In this document: piece after piece, positions 48,801 through 61,174 of the stretch
How positions within the stretch are numbered: the first letter of the stretch is position 1
How the letters are laid out: every line of letters begins with the position of its first letter
Source: Stereum hirsutum FP-91666 SS1
Lineage: Eukaryota > Basidiomycota > Agaricomycetes > Russulales > Stereaceae
Assembly: GCF_000264905.1 (NCBI RefSeq)
Contig: NW_006763143.1
Coordinates: forward strand, 1,556,315-1,620,314
Reading direction: 5' to 3'
DNA length: 64,000 bases
Made by a program: the position numbers and the translations under genes
The notes under the pieces: generated by a model
Seen by the model: only the letters and a program-made list of their open reading frames with translations
Databases searched by the model: none
Told to the model about the DNA's origin: nothing

Positions 48801-50250
48801 CATACCTATCCATATTCCAGCCGACAAAAACTGAGTCCCAACTCCGACTGATCACCTCAATCTCATCGAGCCCGACACCCCTTCCTCTCCACGCGTTGCT
48901 CTACGAGTCGCTCGCGGACACGCCCTGCGTCCTCGGCGACCCGTCTTTCCTCCCTCCCTCCCTCCATCCCCATCACTCCGATGCTTCGAAGCGTACACGG
49001 GCCAGCATGCAAGAGCTCAGGAAACGAAACCCAGAGAAATTTGGTGGATATGGGAATGGAGAATGTGGCAATTAGGGAGTTCTGGATGGAGGAGAGAGGA
49101 GTTGCCGCTGGTGAAGATGAAACATTTCGCGTTGGAGGACGATGTTGATGAAGATGTTCCAGTGGTTGTGGGGAAAGATCGGGACGAGCGTGCAGGAGAT
49201 CATGGTCATGGTGGGGAGCGTGAGGGTTCTTGCGCCATGGTTCGGAATGTGGAAGATCGAGGCGGAACGTTGACGGGGAATTTGAACGTATGTGACACCA
49301 AGGGTGAAAGTTGTAGCTTCCCGCGATGAGCAGCAGAGATCGAGAAGGAGAGGCGGAGGTGATCGTGGTGGCTTTTGTAAGTGAGTCAGGGCGAGGTCTC
49401 CATCTGCCATGATGCATGATACGCGTATATTCTCACATTGTCTAACCTATTCGCAGATCCGATTTTGCTCGCTTGGTACGGTCAAAATCCCTTTGATCCC
49501 TGTTCGGGTTTTCTCAGCGCGTTTGCTGATCGTCGTCTCTTCCTTTCGCCGCAGCCACTCTTTCATCACTCACTTCTGACATATCCTTGTTTGCTAGACG
49601 GCTCGCAAGATATATACCTGTCGTTCTTTTTCACTCCAAGGATAATCTTCCTCTCCTTGAAGCGTCAATCACACTATCGCTGTAAAGCTGACACGTCGAA
49701 ACTTCTACTTTGATTTCGCTCGTACTCGAGTCCGCCAACAGCTTTGTTGAATCAGGACGCTGCTTCTCCGATGCTATAGATGGGATAGTTCATTCGATGT
49801 ACAGTTGGCTCAGGTTATTATCGGTTTTCACCTAGAGGACGAGGCCCTTGAACTGAAATCGGTAAACGTGCCACGGCCTACCCTCCAAGGCCCTTGCTCC
49901 CATGCCACCGTGTATTATAATAGTCGGGGGCCCTGACCATTCGTCCCGCTCTATTCCGGTTCTGAACATGCCTCTGCGGACTTTATCGTCGCTTATGTGG
50001 CACTTGCATGAGTGCCGTTCCGAACATGAAATGTGATTTGGTAGAAACATGGAACAAGTCTCCATCCTACCCTTCGGGGTCCGCTCTTATCGATCATGGT
50101 TAGCGCCTCGATGGTGTTGTATATAACCTAATCACACCTCTCTCGATTTCTTGACCTCTCCGCCATCGCCCATCCATCTCTTGTGGTATGCATGTGTCGT
50201 GGTTCAGCTGCACACCCACGTCCAATATCGATTTCTTCTCGCTTTACTAG
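45895..50250. other. Long region without a securely supported gene
   Basis: A short AGATT tandem run lies at about 45936-45952. Open frames at 46400-46867, 47650-48046 and 48863-49417 show no domain I can defend. The block at 47536-48046 is open on both strands, and its minus-strand reading includes a GGPYGG motif. CCTC repeats occur near 48955. It may hold further decayed genes. Confidence 0.3.
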
Positions 50251-51420
50251 ATGTCGAACGAAGTAGAAACTCCACAACGTGATACTGGTGCTAACGTCAC
50301 CCACACTGAGCTTAGCGCGGTGGTTAACGCCCAGGTAAACATCCACCGCATCATTTACCGATTATATTCGACTAAAAAGCTCTTCTCAGAATGCGCGCAG
50401 CCAAAAAGTTCTGAACTTCGACAGCGGAGACAATCTAACGGTGAGTTTTGGTTGCTTCGTCGGCGTGTTTCTCGGACAGATGCCGTACTCTACTCATCTT
50501 GATGGCCATTTGCAGCAGGACTTGGCAGACAATGACGGAGAAGATCGCTTGAATTCGCCTATGGCTGGAGACCTCATCATCTTTGGATCCACAGCGCTAC
50601 ACTCAACTGCGCGATCTTGCAGATGCACTGCTCGATCGTTTCCTTGACTCAGGTGGCTTGGATGATATCAACGGGGCAGTGATGTACGCCACGAATGCGA
50701 CGTTGCTGTGCCCCTTCTCTGACTCGAGCGAAAGGGCCATGTCTCGATCCTCTAGGCAGTTGTCTCTGTTACTGATCCGAATTTTTTGGAGGTAATGCTG
50801 AAATTGAAGCAGCCATTTTTGCTCAAAAGGAGGCCGTCGAGCTCACTCCTGTGGCCACAAAGACAGCAATATCGACAAGTGCATCGCGTTCCAGCGCCGC
50901 GCCATCGCCATTATGGGTGAGAATGGGGCTTCTAAACCTGGGCAACTTCCCAACCTTGGATCCGCGCTCATCAGTCGATTTGATAGCTCAGGCAACTTGG
51001 TCGACGCCGACGAGGCTATAACGTTGCAGACCAATGCTGTTGAGCTCACACCCGACGGGCATGCGGGCGAGTCGATGTATTTCAACGGTCTTGCAGGTCC
51101 TTCCTTCACAGATTTAAGCATATTGGTGATACATAGTGTCGACCGGGCGATAGCGCTTCGACAATAGGCTGTTACCCTACTTCCCGATGAGCGTGCGAAT
51201 ACCCCTCTGACGTTGACGAGGCTATACAGCTTCGGTAACGCGCCGTTTCACTCACACCGGACGACAGTATCGATGAGGCGATATATCTCGACAACCTTGG
51301 AATGACACTATTGGGCAAATTAACAAGGCATGATGATATTCACGTGGAGTGTGAGAGGCTTGAACTAGGGCTTTTGCATTTTGTATGTGAAGCCTGTCCC
51401 GCCACACGCATAAACGTCGC
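50251..51420 (+). pseudogene. Tetratricopeptide-repeat (TPR) protein of the Agaricomycete TPR/CHAT type, decayed
   Basis: An ATG-started first exon (MSNEVETPQRDTGANVTHTE) with a GTAAAC donor precedes degenerate repeats. The repeats are: LADALLDRFLDSGGLDDING (50600-50660), AAIFAQKEAVELTP (50805-50850), LPNLGSALISRFDSSGNLVD then AITLQTNAVELTPDGHAG (50945-51070), AVTLLPDERAN (51165-51200) and AVSLTPDDSIDEAIYLDNLG (51240-51305). The pattern Ax..Q..AV.LTPDxH is characteristic of TPR arrays in Agaricomycete CHAT/NB-ARC-type proteins. A frameshift near 50855 and an in-frame TAG just before AVTLLPDE interrupt it. The C-terminal effector domain, if any, is missing. Confidence 0.6.
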
Positions 51421-53000
51421 CATTTAGGGGGCTCCATTTGCGGTACGGCTATGATCACCAGTGAACCTCCTGGGCTACGACGAGGGCGGCATGGATCCAA
51501 GATGAGTCGTCCAAATCCCTGTCCATCCGTTTCTGGACTCTTTCCGTTTCTGGGCTCTTTGCGAGGGCTCTGGGCAGAGTGCGTCTGAAAGAGTGTCTTC
51601 AACATAGTATTCCACCACCACTAGCCGCACCATGTCCCGCAGCATCAGTTTACGGGGCTTGAACAAGGGTGGCACGAGCGAACGAGGGCCACAGACAAGT
51701 TGGTCGACACTCCCGTGAGTGACCATATTATCGATATGGATGTAGAGTTAATAGACTTGAACTGATATTCCTTGGATCATTACCTATTGAGCCCTCGAGC
51801 GGTGCAAGACCTTGAAGGCGAAATGGATGCAGTACTAATGCTCTTCCGTATGAAGGCTCAAATCATACCCACAGCTCCCATCGGAGCCGTCAGGGCCACT
51901 GAGTATTGTCTCTGTTATGCTGTGGAGAGCTATAGTGCGAGATATAGTCGTACCGTCATCGTCGGGCAACAAAGTGGCTGAGGAAGCATCGGAGAGCGTA
52001 GTGCGAGTAGGGAGCAACGGTGTGACAGAAGTGACGAGGCGAAAAGAAGTGGAACGCGTCTGCCGATTTGATGGGAAGAATATTTTGAGTTGTTTGTGGT
52101 CTTGCTAACCCGACCGCTAATCTATCTAACTCGATTTTTAACCCTATTGATCTCTGGCCTACCCAACCGACCTAAGGTTGCGTCAATGAAACTCTCTCGG
52201 CCGCTCGAGCAAGTGCCGTTCCTACCGCAAGTAAACTCTTTTGACGGCGTTCGATTCTTCTCACAGGCGCTGATGGGCATTGCAATGAATCCATTCAACC
52301 GCTTGAAATACCTCACACGTCAAATATCACACCCTAAAGTATTTCCCATATGACTCACTATCCATATTCAGAGTGTGGCTCCTCTTTGATTGAGAAGCTG
52401 AGATCTGGGGTGCTAGTATCGCAAAAGAGGCGAAAAACCATTTTGAGGCCTCATGAATTGTGGGACCGTCCCGATTTGAGCACTCAAACCCCACTCTAAG
52501 CATGCATGATGGCATTGGTGGCTAGCTCGATCTAAATGGGCATATGTATGAAACCACTTCCCCCAATGTGCGAGGGATCATCGACGGTTCTGGGTGACGG
52601 TGAGTGGATGTGGCCATTTAATCGGTCAATAATCGGTTAACGGAAAAGGACTCGCGCAGAGTGCAGCGTAAGCACGGAAGTCGCACCAGTTCCCAACTCC
52701 ACTTCCGCCAGTCAAGTTGGTCAGGGTTTCGAGGATTTATGAGCAAGTGGCTTCACGACCAAGATAGTGGAAAATGAAGAGGAGCGAAGCGGACGGGCGC
52801 TTTGAGCCGTGTCCGTCGTCCGTTCCCGGAAAAGGAAGGTAGCTGTGGCGGCTGCTTCTCCCTTTCAAAGAAACTGTCAGTCGAATAGCCTATTGAGTAG
52901 ATTCCATAATTCCTGCCTTCCTTTTTCCATGACTTGAACTTGATGTAGATATATATATCTCGCCCTGCCTGCGCCAACGTTTGCTGCGCTTCGCTCTTGC
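51421..53000. other. Region without a supported gene
   Basis: No domain was recognised on either strand. The last few hundred bases before 53000 may contain the promoter and first exon of the BCS1-like gene. Confidence 0.3.
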
Positions 53001-55885
53001 CTTCTGGTCTTCATCAGCAGAAGCTGGCGAATTGTCTTGTCCTACTGATGCAGGCGTCTGTAACATCACTGTATCAATCCAGCGTAAGTCCTCTTGACTG
53101 GAATGGGCTACATACTTTTCGTTTGACGCCTTATTTCTGGTACAGGGCTGGATCATTGCATCTGGCACAGTCGAGGCTACACGACGCTTAACTACATACA
53201 TCCTGCATGGGATCGTCAATTGTATGTATTTCTGCATATTCCCTTCATCATTTAAGTCTGACGACTGTCAAAGCATTCTTCCTCACGGCCAACTTTGACG
53301 AGCACGAGCCAACGTATAAATGGTGAGCTCGTTTAGCACATGGGTGGCGACCACATACTCATTGTCGATGAGTTCAGGATGATGCATTGGCTGCGTAAGG
53401 TACGTATGGTGTGAGCGCATTTCTTTGCCAGGTGTAGTTGATATAAAGCGATGATATCGTATCATCTTTCGTAGGAACCAGCGTGGGAGCGTAGTAGAGA
53501 GTTTGATATTCAATCTAACTTCACCTGGACGCAAGGTAGGAGCGTGGCAGCGCCCGAGGACTCCAAACCCTCAGTGCCGACCGATCGCATCTTCTTCGTC
53601 CCAAGTATAGGTCAGTAACGTTATATTACCGTGGGATCTCATATTCACGGGAGTGCAAATGACAGACACAGAGGCTACGATATATTACCATGGTCATTGG
53701 CTCCGTGTATGTTTTCACTCCTGCTCCGGTAGAATTCTCATTTTTTCTTAACTCTGAAGTAGGTCAAGAGAATTAGGATGAAAGAGGATTGGGGGTACAA
53801 GCAGTCGCTCAAGATAAGGTTATCGCCATCGTCTCAGTTCTCGAGTCATCGCCATCAATAGCTCCTGACCTGACTCTCCATTTGTTTAGCGTTGTGGCCC
53901 GCAACCACAACATCTTCAAGGAGTTGGTTCTAGAAGCAAAACAGGACTATGAAAAAGACACTGTCCACAGTGTAAATATCTACGCATCTGACTCGTAAGT
54001 TACTTCTGTTTTCGCCATTTTACAAGTTCATCCGTTCATGAAGCATGAAGGATGCACAGGTCCTGGTCTTGGAGAGGTGCACGAACAAAACGTCCGATGA
54101 ACTCGGTGATTCTTGAGCCCGCTATTGCGGACTCGGTCCTTGAAGATTGTGTCACTTTTCTGAACTCTAAAACATGGTAATTTCGTTATTAATGTGCTTT
54201 TTTTCTGCGCTGATATAGTGTGTCTAAAGGTATGCATCAAAAGGTGAGGTTGTCTTTCTATGATTACATGCACATGCTTGATTAGCTTATTGCATCTCTT
54301 ACGGCACCTTCGTCCTCTAAGGCATTCCTTATCGCAGAGGATACCTGCTGGTAAGCACATTAATTTGCATATTTTCAACTATTATATTTACAATTTCTTA
54401 CAGCACGGTGTTCCGGGAAGGTCAGTATCCGAAGCCTAATACTGAGAGGAGCAATAGTGACGTATTAAATTAGTGGTAAGACATCGTTAATACATGCGTT
54501 GGCAAGCCAACTCGGGCTTGACATCTACATCGTTAACTTGGCGTCGAAAGGGTATGCATCACAATCTTTACTCTATACGGTATATCTGACCTATGTGCGT
54601 AGAATGAGTGACGAAGTCCTTGCTAACCTCATGGGCGCCATGCCCCAGCAGTACGGGTGATATCACAACCAATGAAACAGCCAAATCTTTCTCATTTCTC
54701 TTCAGTTGTATAGCGTTGTTTGAAGACATCGATGCTGCGTTCACTCGCTCTCTATGCCGGGATGTAGACCCGACTGGTGCCCCGACGACCTCGTCCACAA
54801 CGACAGGCATGGCATCTGTGTTTATTGCGCCTGCAGACGAGTCTAGAGTGACCTTGAATGGGCTACTAAACAATTTGGATGGATTCACGGCAACAGAGGG
54901 TCGGTATGTACCAACAAGTTCTCCATCTTTCTATCTGCAAAGCGAGGTCATATTCAATCCTCCTTTCTTCACCAGACTTCTGTTTGCTACCACAAATCAC
55001 ATTGAATTTCTGGACCCCGCTCTCAGGAGACCGGGACGTATGGACGTCCTAGTCCACTTTAAACACTCTACGAAGTGGCAAGCTGCCGAAATTTACAAGC
55101 GCTTCTTCAGTTCTTCTCCTGCACACCCTTCCAGATCTCTGCCATCTGAGATTGAAAGCAGCGTTCTAGATGATTCAGAACTTGACCAACTAGCCCAACG
55201 CTTCGCAGGCACCATCCCGGAACACGAAATGACAGTAAGTGTGCGTTTGTACTTGTGGTCCGTATCACCATGCCAATGCCCAAGCATCAACAAGTCCGCA
55301 GACATTCTCGGCTACTTGCTAAAGAATAAGACTCGACCCAAAATGTGCGTTGATGAAGCACATGAGTGGTATGTACTTACTGCGTTCAATGTATGTCCAT
55401 TCCTAATCACACATGTAGGGTTTGTTCCCACCGCGAGGAAGCAGAACGTATCAAGAAGCAGAGAGAAGCGGTGAGTTACCTTTCTCCATGTTGTTCAGTC
55501 AACTATCGTTGAGGCTTCTTACTGTTTCGAAAAGCGTGATGAGCGGCAGAGAAACGAGGTATGCCTTAGCTAGGAGCTTTGAATCTCCTGACTGACATTA
55601 CTCAAATACTAAGCATCTTGCACACATACAGGTATGTCCTCCTATTATCAGTAAAAGTGGTGTTCACGCCTCATTATTTGCTTAGGACGTGGAGGACCAG
55701 ACTGCAACGGTAAGTCTCGCAGCTATGTGGTGCCTCTAATCCAGCTCACATGTTGGCTTAATCAGAGCAAGGATGTGCATCTCAGTGAGGTCAGTGATAT
55801 TTCAAGTCGGTTGCCACTGCGTCCAGATGAGTTAATCTATCCGAAGGACAATCGTGGCTGGAAGTCGTTGATTGGATTGTTCTAG
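53000..55885 (+). CDS. BCS1-like AAA ATPase
   Basis: Many short exons join in phase. The N-terminal part reads GWIIASGTVEATRRLTTYIL (probable membrane segment and sorting region), FFLTANFDEHEPTYKW, MMHWLRKEPAWERSREFDIQ, IEATIYYHGHWLRVKR and SVVARNHNIFKELVLEAKQD, matching the BCS1_N domain. The AAA core follows: YGSWSWRGARTKRPMNSVIL, Walker A GVPGSGKTSL (split by an intron at about 54418-54474), Walker B CIALFEDIDAAF, and LLFATTNHIEFLDPALRRPG with the GRMD region. A charged C-terminal tail ends LIGLF at 55885. BCS1 proteins unfold or translocate the Rieske protein at the inner mitochondrial membrane; fungi have additional BCS1-like paralogues of unknown role, and this is likely one. No lesion was found. 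The exact start is uncertain (an ATG at 53048 is possible). Confidence 0.8.
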
Positions 55886-57120
55886 AATTTGGTTTCCAGC
55901 TTCGTCCCTGCCAAGCATCTGTGTTAGCATTAGTCCCATGGCTTTCCGTTAGTTTCCCTCATTTTCATGTTCTTTGACTCGTTTTGATCGCCATTCACGC
56001 CATAAAATGTCACTTCTGATTGTTGAATTGATTCACGGACAATCCTACAACGCTTCATGAGATTCTTCTACATTTCCATCTGTGCGAGCGTAACGGCTCC
56101 AGAGGCAGAACAGGCGGGGTTTTAACAGTCCCAGTAAGCCTGGCAATTCGAGTGAGCTGCCCCAGAGGGCCACTTATGAAGGCATCCGTTTGTAAAACAC
56201 AATTTCTACCACAGTTTTCATTGTATCGCTTAGCAGATGGTATGGGCGTGTAGGCGGCGGGCCATCAGCAGAACAGCTAATCGCTCAAAGACGCCCAAGG
56301 CCTTGGAGGACCGTGGAGCTCCTGCCCGCTGCTTGGACGCACCCGAGCTGCGGTGGAAATGAAGCAAGTGTTGAGACGGCGGTCAGAGGACGCCGTATAC
56401 CTCGCTTGCGACTCGCAAATGAATTCTGCGTCGTCGCAGAGTCGTTAGGCGAGCTTGGAAAAGGCTGCCAAGGGCATCTGAGCTAGAAAGAAAGTGCAAA
56501 GAACATCGCGCCTGCCCCAAACTCATTTCATTTATGGGCGCTTTTGTGGGTTATAGTGCTATTTCGACCTCTTCCACGGCCACCATCTTCGTCCTACGTC
56601 TCCGCCGGTGTTCACCTCTGTGTATACCCTAATAACTTGTTTCTAAGACACGGGGACATCATGTATTCAATAACTAGCTGATTGCCTTAGCCAACACTGG
56701 TCTTGCTGTGTAGTACGGACCCGATGGTTTACCCCGAAGACAAGTATCTGGTTACCGGTGATAGGGAGTTGTCTGAATATTCGAAACTACGGTCGGTCCG
56801 TGAAGATTTGCTCAATATCTCTTATCTATTTACCGAGATCCCGCGCTGCGTGCGTTCCACAGTCGCCTGCGCGTCACTTATCCATGTCTTGTCCGGGCTA
56901 CACAGCATAACGAAACATCTCACAGCCTCAACGATGCTGACATGAAGACTGTGGGACACGGCGTGCGTCGAGGTATCAGGGGTTACGTTGCGAGGGGGAT
57001 TGAGACAGACGAATTTCTGTAGCTGGTAGGTCGCAGCTTGGCCAGGTGCGCAACAGGTGCGTAGGTTCTTCGTTTAGTCTCGATGATTTTCGTCCTCGCC
57101 GGACATTCATATAGTTGTGT
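55886..57120. other. Region without a supported gene
   Basis: An 80-codon ATG-started frame at 56703-56945 shows no domain. Sequence just before 57121 may be the eroded upstream part of the aldehyde dehydrogenase relic. Confidence 0.3.
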
Positions 57121-57716
57121 TGATATGCTGGAAGATCGGTCCCGCTCTTGCTTGCGGAAACACCTTCGTCTTCAAGCCTTCCAAACTCGCTCCCCTCACC
57201 GCTCTTCGTGTGTCCTCGCTCATCAACAAAGCCGGGTTCGCGCCAGGCGTCGTGAACATTCTCGTCGGCTACAGTCCTACTGGAGCCTGAGGCGACGCCA
57301 TGTCCTCGCATATGGATATTAAGACCTTGTATTTCATTAGTTCAACGTTGGTCGGGAGTAAGATCATGGAGAGGGCGGCATAGAAGAACTTGAAGGATAT
57401 CACGCTCGAGCTTGGGGCAAGAGCTCATCCGAGCACCATCTCCAATGATGCGGATCTGGATCTGGACTGGAGCTCGCACGGGATCTTGTAGGTCTTTTTT
57501 TTTCTCCACTCGCTCCAGGCAATGCAATGAAACCGACTGTATTCGGTTCGCTATAAGTAGCTGGAACCACGGCCAAGTTCCCGAATCTTTGCACAGTGCG
57601 GTATCTATAACGAGTTCCTCACAAGTTTACCGCGAAGGCGGCATCGATCAAGCTCGGTGATCCATGCGCTCACGACTTGTACCATGGTCCTCAAATATCG
57701 CAACAACACTATGAAG
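57121..57716 (+). pseudogene. Aldehyde dehydrogenase, NAD(P)-dependent, pseudogene
   Basis: The frame opens with ICWKIGPALACGNTFVFKPS, then LTALRVSSLINKAGFAPGVV and NILVGYSPTGA, followed by an in-frame TGA. It resumes with STLVGSKIMERAA, a TAG, then KNLKDITLELGARAHP and DADLDLDWSSHGIL. After an intron (57489-57511) the sequence keeps NHGQ but not the catalytic-Cys segment that should follow, then AKAASIKLGDPCAHDLYHGP and QISQQHYE before a GTAC donor. The order matches the middle third of class-1/2 ALDHs, which oxidise acetaldehyde and other aldehydes to acids. Stops, loss of the catalytic Cys and missing ends show it is dead. Confidence 0.8.
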
Positions 57717-58130
57717 TACATGTTTCCATCTCTCTTGCTCTTCCGCATATTCTACTGCTAGCTATGAGATCCATACTCACCCGCTACACCCGTTCTCAGT
57801 GAATCATGCCCTACCATATGTTCCATGCTTCCACAAGACATGCAGACTATAACTTACATATCTACCTCAAACGCTTTTCATTCCGTCGCCCAACTGCCGC
57901 CTGTCTATTCCCCGTACATATCAGTAGAGCATGACGTGCTCCACTCCCTTGGTGACAACTACTCTCGGTTTAGGTAGACTAGCTATAGGATATCACGAAA
58001 TAAATATGCTTGGACAAACATACAATTATTTTGGCTGGTATAGTAGAGGCTCGAGGGTCAATATGTACTTGAAACTAGTGCTACTATTTGCTCGCGTAAG
58101 TGATCGGCGGAGAAGGACAAGTGATCGACG

Positions 58131-58246
58131 TTTCCAAGGACGCGCCTTGGAAAGCCTTGGAGCGGTCTTGGGCGCCCCACCCAGGATGGGTGTCTCTGGG
58201 AACACTCGGACGTCTTGGAGCCCTTGCAAGCCCTTCTAAAGGGCTT
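58131..58246. repeat. Three consecutive short hairpins
   Basis: Perfect stems lie at 58131-58153 (TTTCCAAGG/CCTTGGAAA, loop ACGCG), 58178-58192 (CACCCA/TGGGTG, loop GGA) and 58228-58246 (AAGCCCTT/AAGGGCTT, loop CTA). All three fall within 116 bp and have short loops. Confidence 0.7.
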
Positions 58247-60869
58247 TCAGAGTTACTGATGATGTTCCTCGTTCCCCTCGAAATATTACACCACACCGAA
58301 GCCTCTTCTCGTAAGGACTCTCCGAGTACAGACTTTGCCGCACACTCCTCGAGAACGAGACGCCTGCGCGTGCTATGAACAGATGCTCGATATTGTCAGT
58401 GACGTGCGTGGATAGGCTGGACTCCACTATCGACATGCTGAACGAGTTAAATGCGTGGTTGGATAGATCTAAGAACATGAGTCTGAGACAGGAACGACTT
58501 ATATGGTGGAGAAAGCGAGATCCATAGCCGTCACCCGGCCGGTGTATCGCTGCCCTCGCCTGTGTGCCATCCCAATCAATAGCAACAATTACATCCGCTA
58601 CTAGCTTCACACCGCCGTCGCGTTGCTGGATGGCGTCGTCGATACCGTATCAAACAATAGTACCGAAGGAAGTTTGTATTCGATTTTGACAACTTAGAGG
58701 GGTCCGTGTGCGCAGCTCAGGTGTTTGTCATTAGCAGCCGGTCGGGTCAGGGGAAGAATGGCACCAAGGGGCCTCCATGTTTGGACTCTCCTTTCATCCC
58801 ACGAAAACGAGGGCGGGGAAAGCATGGTGCATCAGCAAGAGCACTGTAAACTCCGCGGAGATCCTTTGCTTTGTTGCAATGCCTGCAGCACGATGTTTAG
58901 TAGTTGAATATTCAAGTACTGTAGGACAAAAGAATCGCACTCCGTTGGCAAAGCATTGATCGGCATGGCCGCTTCCAACTCGAATAGCACATATAGAAAC
59001 AATCAGAAATGGACACCAGATAGTCCAAGATCAAGAGTGAAGGGTGAAGAGACAACAGTCAGGATCAAGATGATATGAACGCTATATCACCGCGGGCTCG
59101 ATCTGCACACAGTACTCACACAATACACCATGCAGGCGCACCATTCAGGCCCATTCTCGGCAGGTAGAACGTTTTGATTGTCTTGTATGCCAGTTCATGT
59201 CTAGCTGGAGGCATGCAGTACGCAGGAGAGGATGGCTTCGAGAACATTGGGTTAGAAGAGACGACCGCGCGCCACAAACTAACTGCCGCCATAGGATAAG
59301 TTGCAACTACAGGGATATCCAGCAAGGTCATTCTGGACTCGCATCTCTCGAAACTCATCATGGGCTCTTGCCGCAACGAGCTCCAAACCGACGAGATACT
59401 ATACAGCACCGCGGAAGAAGAGTTTAATTGTGTGGCTCAAAGAAATAAGGGGAAATGAGTGAAAGGGCGCCGAAGAAGATACAAACGAACAAGTACGTGG
59501 TGCTTAAGAGTAAGTGAGTTTCTCGGGCTAGGAGGAAAGACCTTGCTCGGCGCGAACATAAGAAGCTGAAACAAGGATTCGATGAAATGGGATGGCGCAC
59601 CAGTTAGAGGCCCATTCGTTCAGATACAGAGCGAAACCAATGGACGCAGACGCCAGGCTGTTCAAATTCCTGCCCGTTTGTCCTTTGCCTCTACAGCTTT
59701 GTTAAGCCTCCCTGCACGTTCTGCAGCATTTCTCCGCCTGCGCTGGACTTTCTTCCGCTCCTTCTCCTTCTCGTTCGCGGCAAGATTGGTCTTTTTGCGC
59801 TGCTTCTGTCGCAGGCGGTGTCGTCTGCGGATGTCAGCTTGCTCGTGTCGGCTCACCAACCAGTCGATATGGACCCAGCGGCGTGCTAAACGACATTGTG
59901 GGCCTGTGGATGACAGCGATGAGCACACGAACGAACCAGTATATACGAACATACACTTTGGTACCAGGACGGACTCCTTCGCATGTCTTGCGGCCGCTTT
60001 CGCACATTCCTACTTCACGTTCAACACGTCAGTCCTTCCTTCAAGAAGATATCATGGGAACCAGAGGGTTGATCGCTCCACCATGGTAGAAATGAAAGCA
60101 CGTACGATGTGCAGCAGTATCTTGCAATCACATATCGATGCGAGGTTGCAGCGGTTTTCCTCGGAGTTTTCGTCTGATTTAGACGAGAAGCAAATCTGAC
60201 GAGGAGAACAGGAAAGTCAAAACCTTATGAACCGCAAGGGGAGGTGTCGAATCGACGCACGCAACAGGAATAGAAGAGGTCTTCCTAGTGTTTTGCCATA
60301 TGAGTGACGAGGGATACTCGGGAGACATGACAACACGAACCTCTCCTTTTCGAAACCGCACTTTTCTGAAGAGGGCGGTGGTCCGCCTACGGAGCCCTAG
60401 GCCGGCATGAACAGCCTGCGAATCGGGCGTGAACGGCACACACACTGATTGCTAGGCACAAGACCACACACCTCGAACCGTTCTTGTTGGCTCAAGTTGC
60501 GAGCCTGTGGGGGAGAGAACAGCCGCATGGATTGCGGCTTGCGTATATAGAACTGGAGAGAGGCCATAGGTAAAAACGGCTTGAAGAAGGAGACGATTAT
60601 ATATGGTTGAAGTTGAAGTCGAAGTTAACGTTGTGGTGGCGCCATGAATAACCGTGGCCCCTATCGCGGCTATCTCCGATACCGCACTGGGAGCGCCCAC
60701 TCTTCATCTCTTCGTCTTCCACCTCAACTACAGATCACCAGCGAGGTATAGCTACAGTGAGTATATATGATTACTTCCTTCTCTACTCTTAAACTCACCT
60801 TACTTCAACGTTCACCCAGATTGGCCCGATGTAGGATGCCGCTGCGGGTGCCGCTCGCGATGACAGCAG

Positions 60870-60894
60870 TCGCAAGCGTTGACATCGCTTGCGA
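60870..60894. repeat. Hairpin with 9-bp perfect stem
   Basis: TCGCAAGCG (60870-60878) pairs with CGCTTGCGA (60886-60894) across the loop TTGACAT. Confidence 0.6.
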
Positions 60895-60941
60895 TTTGTC
60901 TTCCTCAGTGGTCCGTAAGCCAGCCAGTCAGCATTGTCACC

Positions 60942-61174
60942 GTTCAGCTGCCGCGATTGTTGACTCGATCGTGGCGGACAACGACGTGGTTCTGACCTGG
61001 CTGCTTGGATGCCGATCGCGCATTCATCGTTCAGCATCCCAGCTATGGAGCGTCTTGACTGACGCGACATTGGGTGCGAAAGCGTTTGAGTGCCGGCGAG
61101 ATCTTGGCGGCGTTGCCTCACGTCCAGCTGCTGCGAACTTTGATTAGATCGCGGCGGAAAAGACGTGGGTCTAC
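60942..61174 (+). repeat. Imperfect direct repeat, about 52 bp, 180 bp apart
   Basis: Sequence from 60942 (GTTCAGCTGCCGCGATTGT) is repeated from 61122 (GTCCAGCTGCTGCGAACTT) for about 52 bp at roughly 75 percent identity. In one plus-strand frame both copies encode a similar peptide (SAAAIVDSIVADND and PAAANFD.IAAEK), the second with a stop. Confidence 0.5.
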
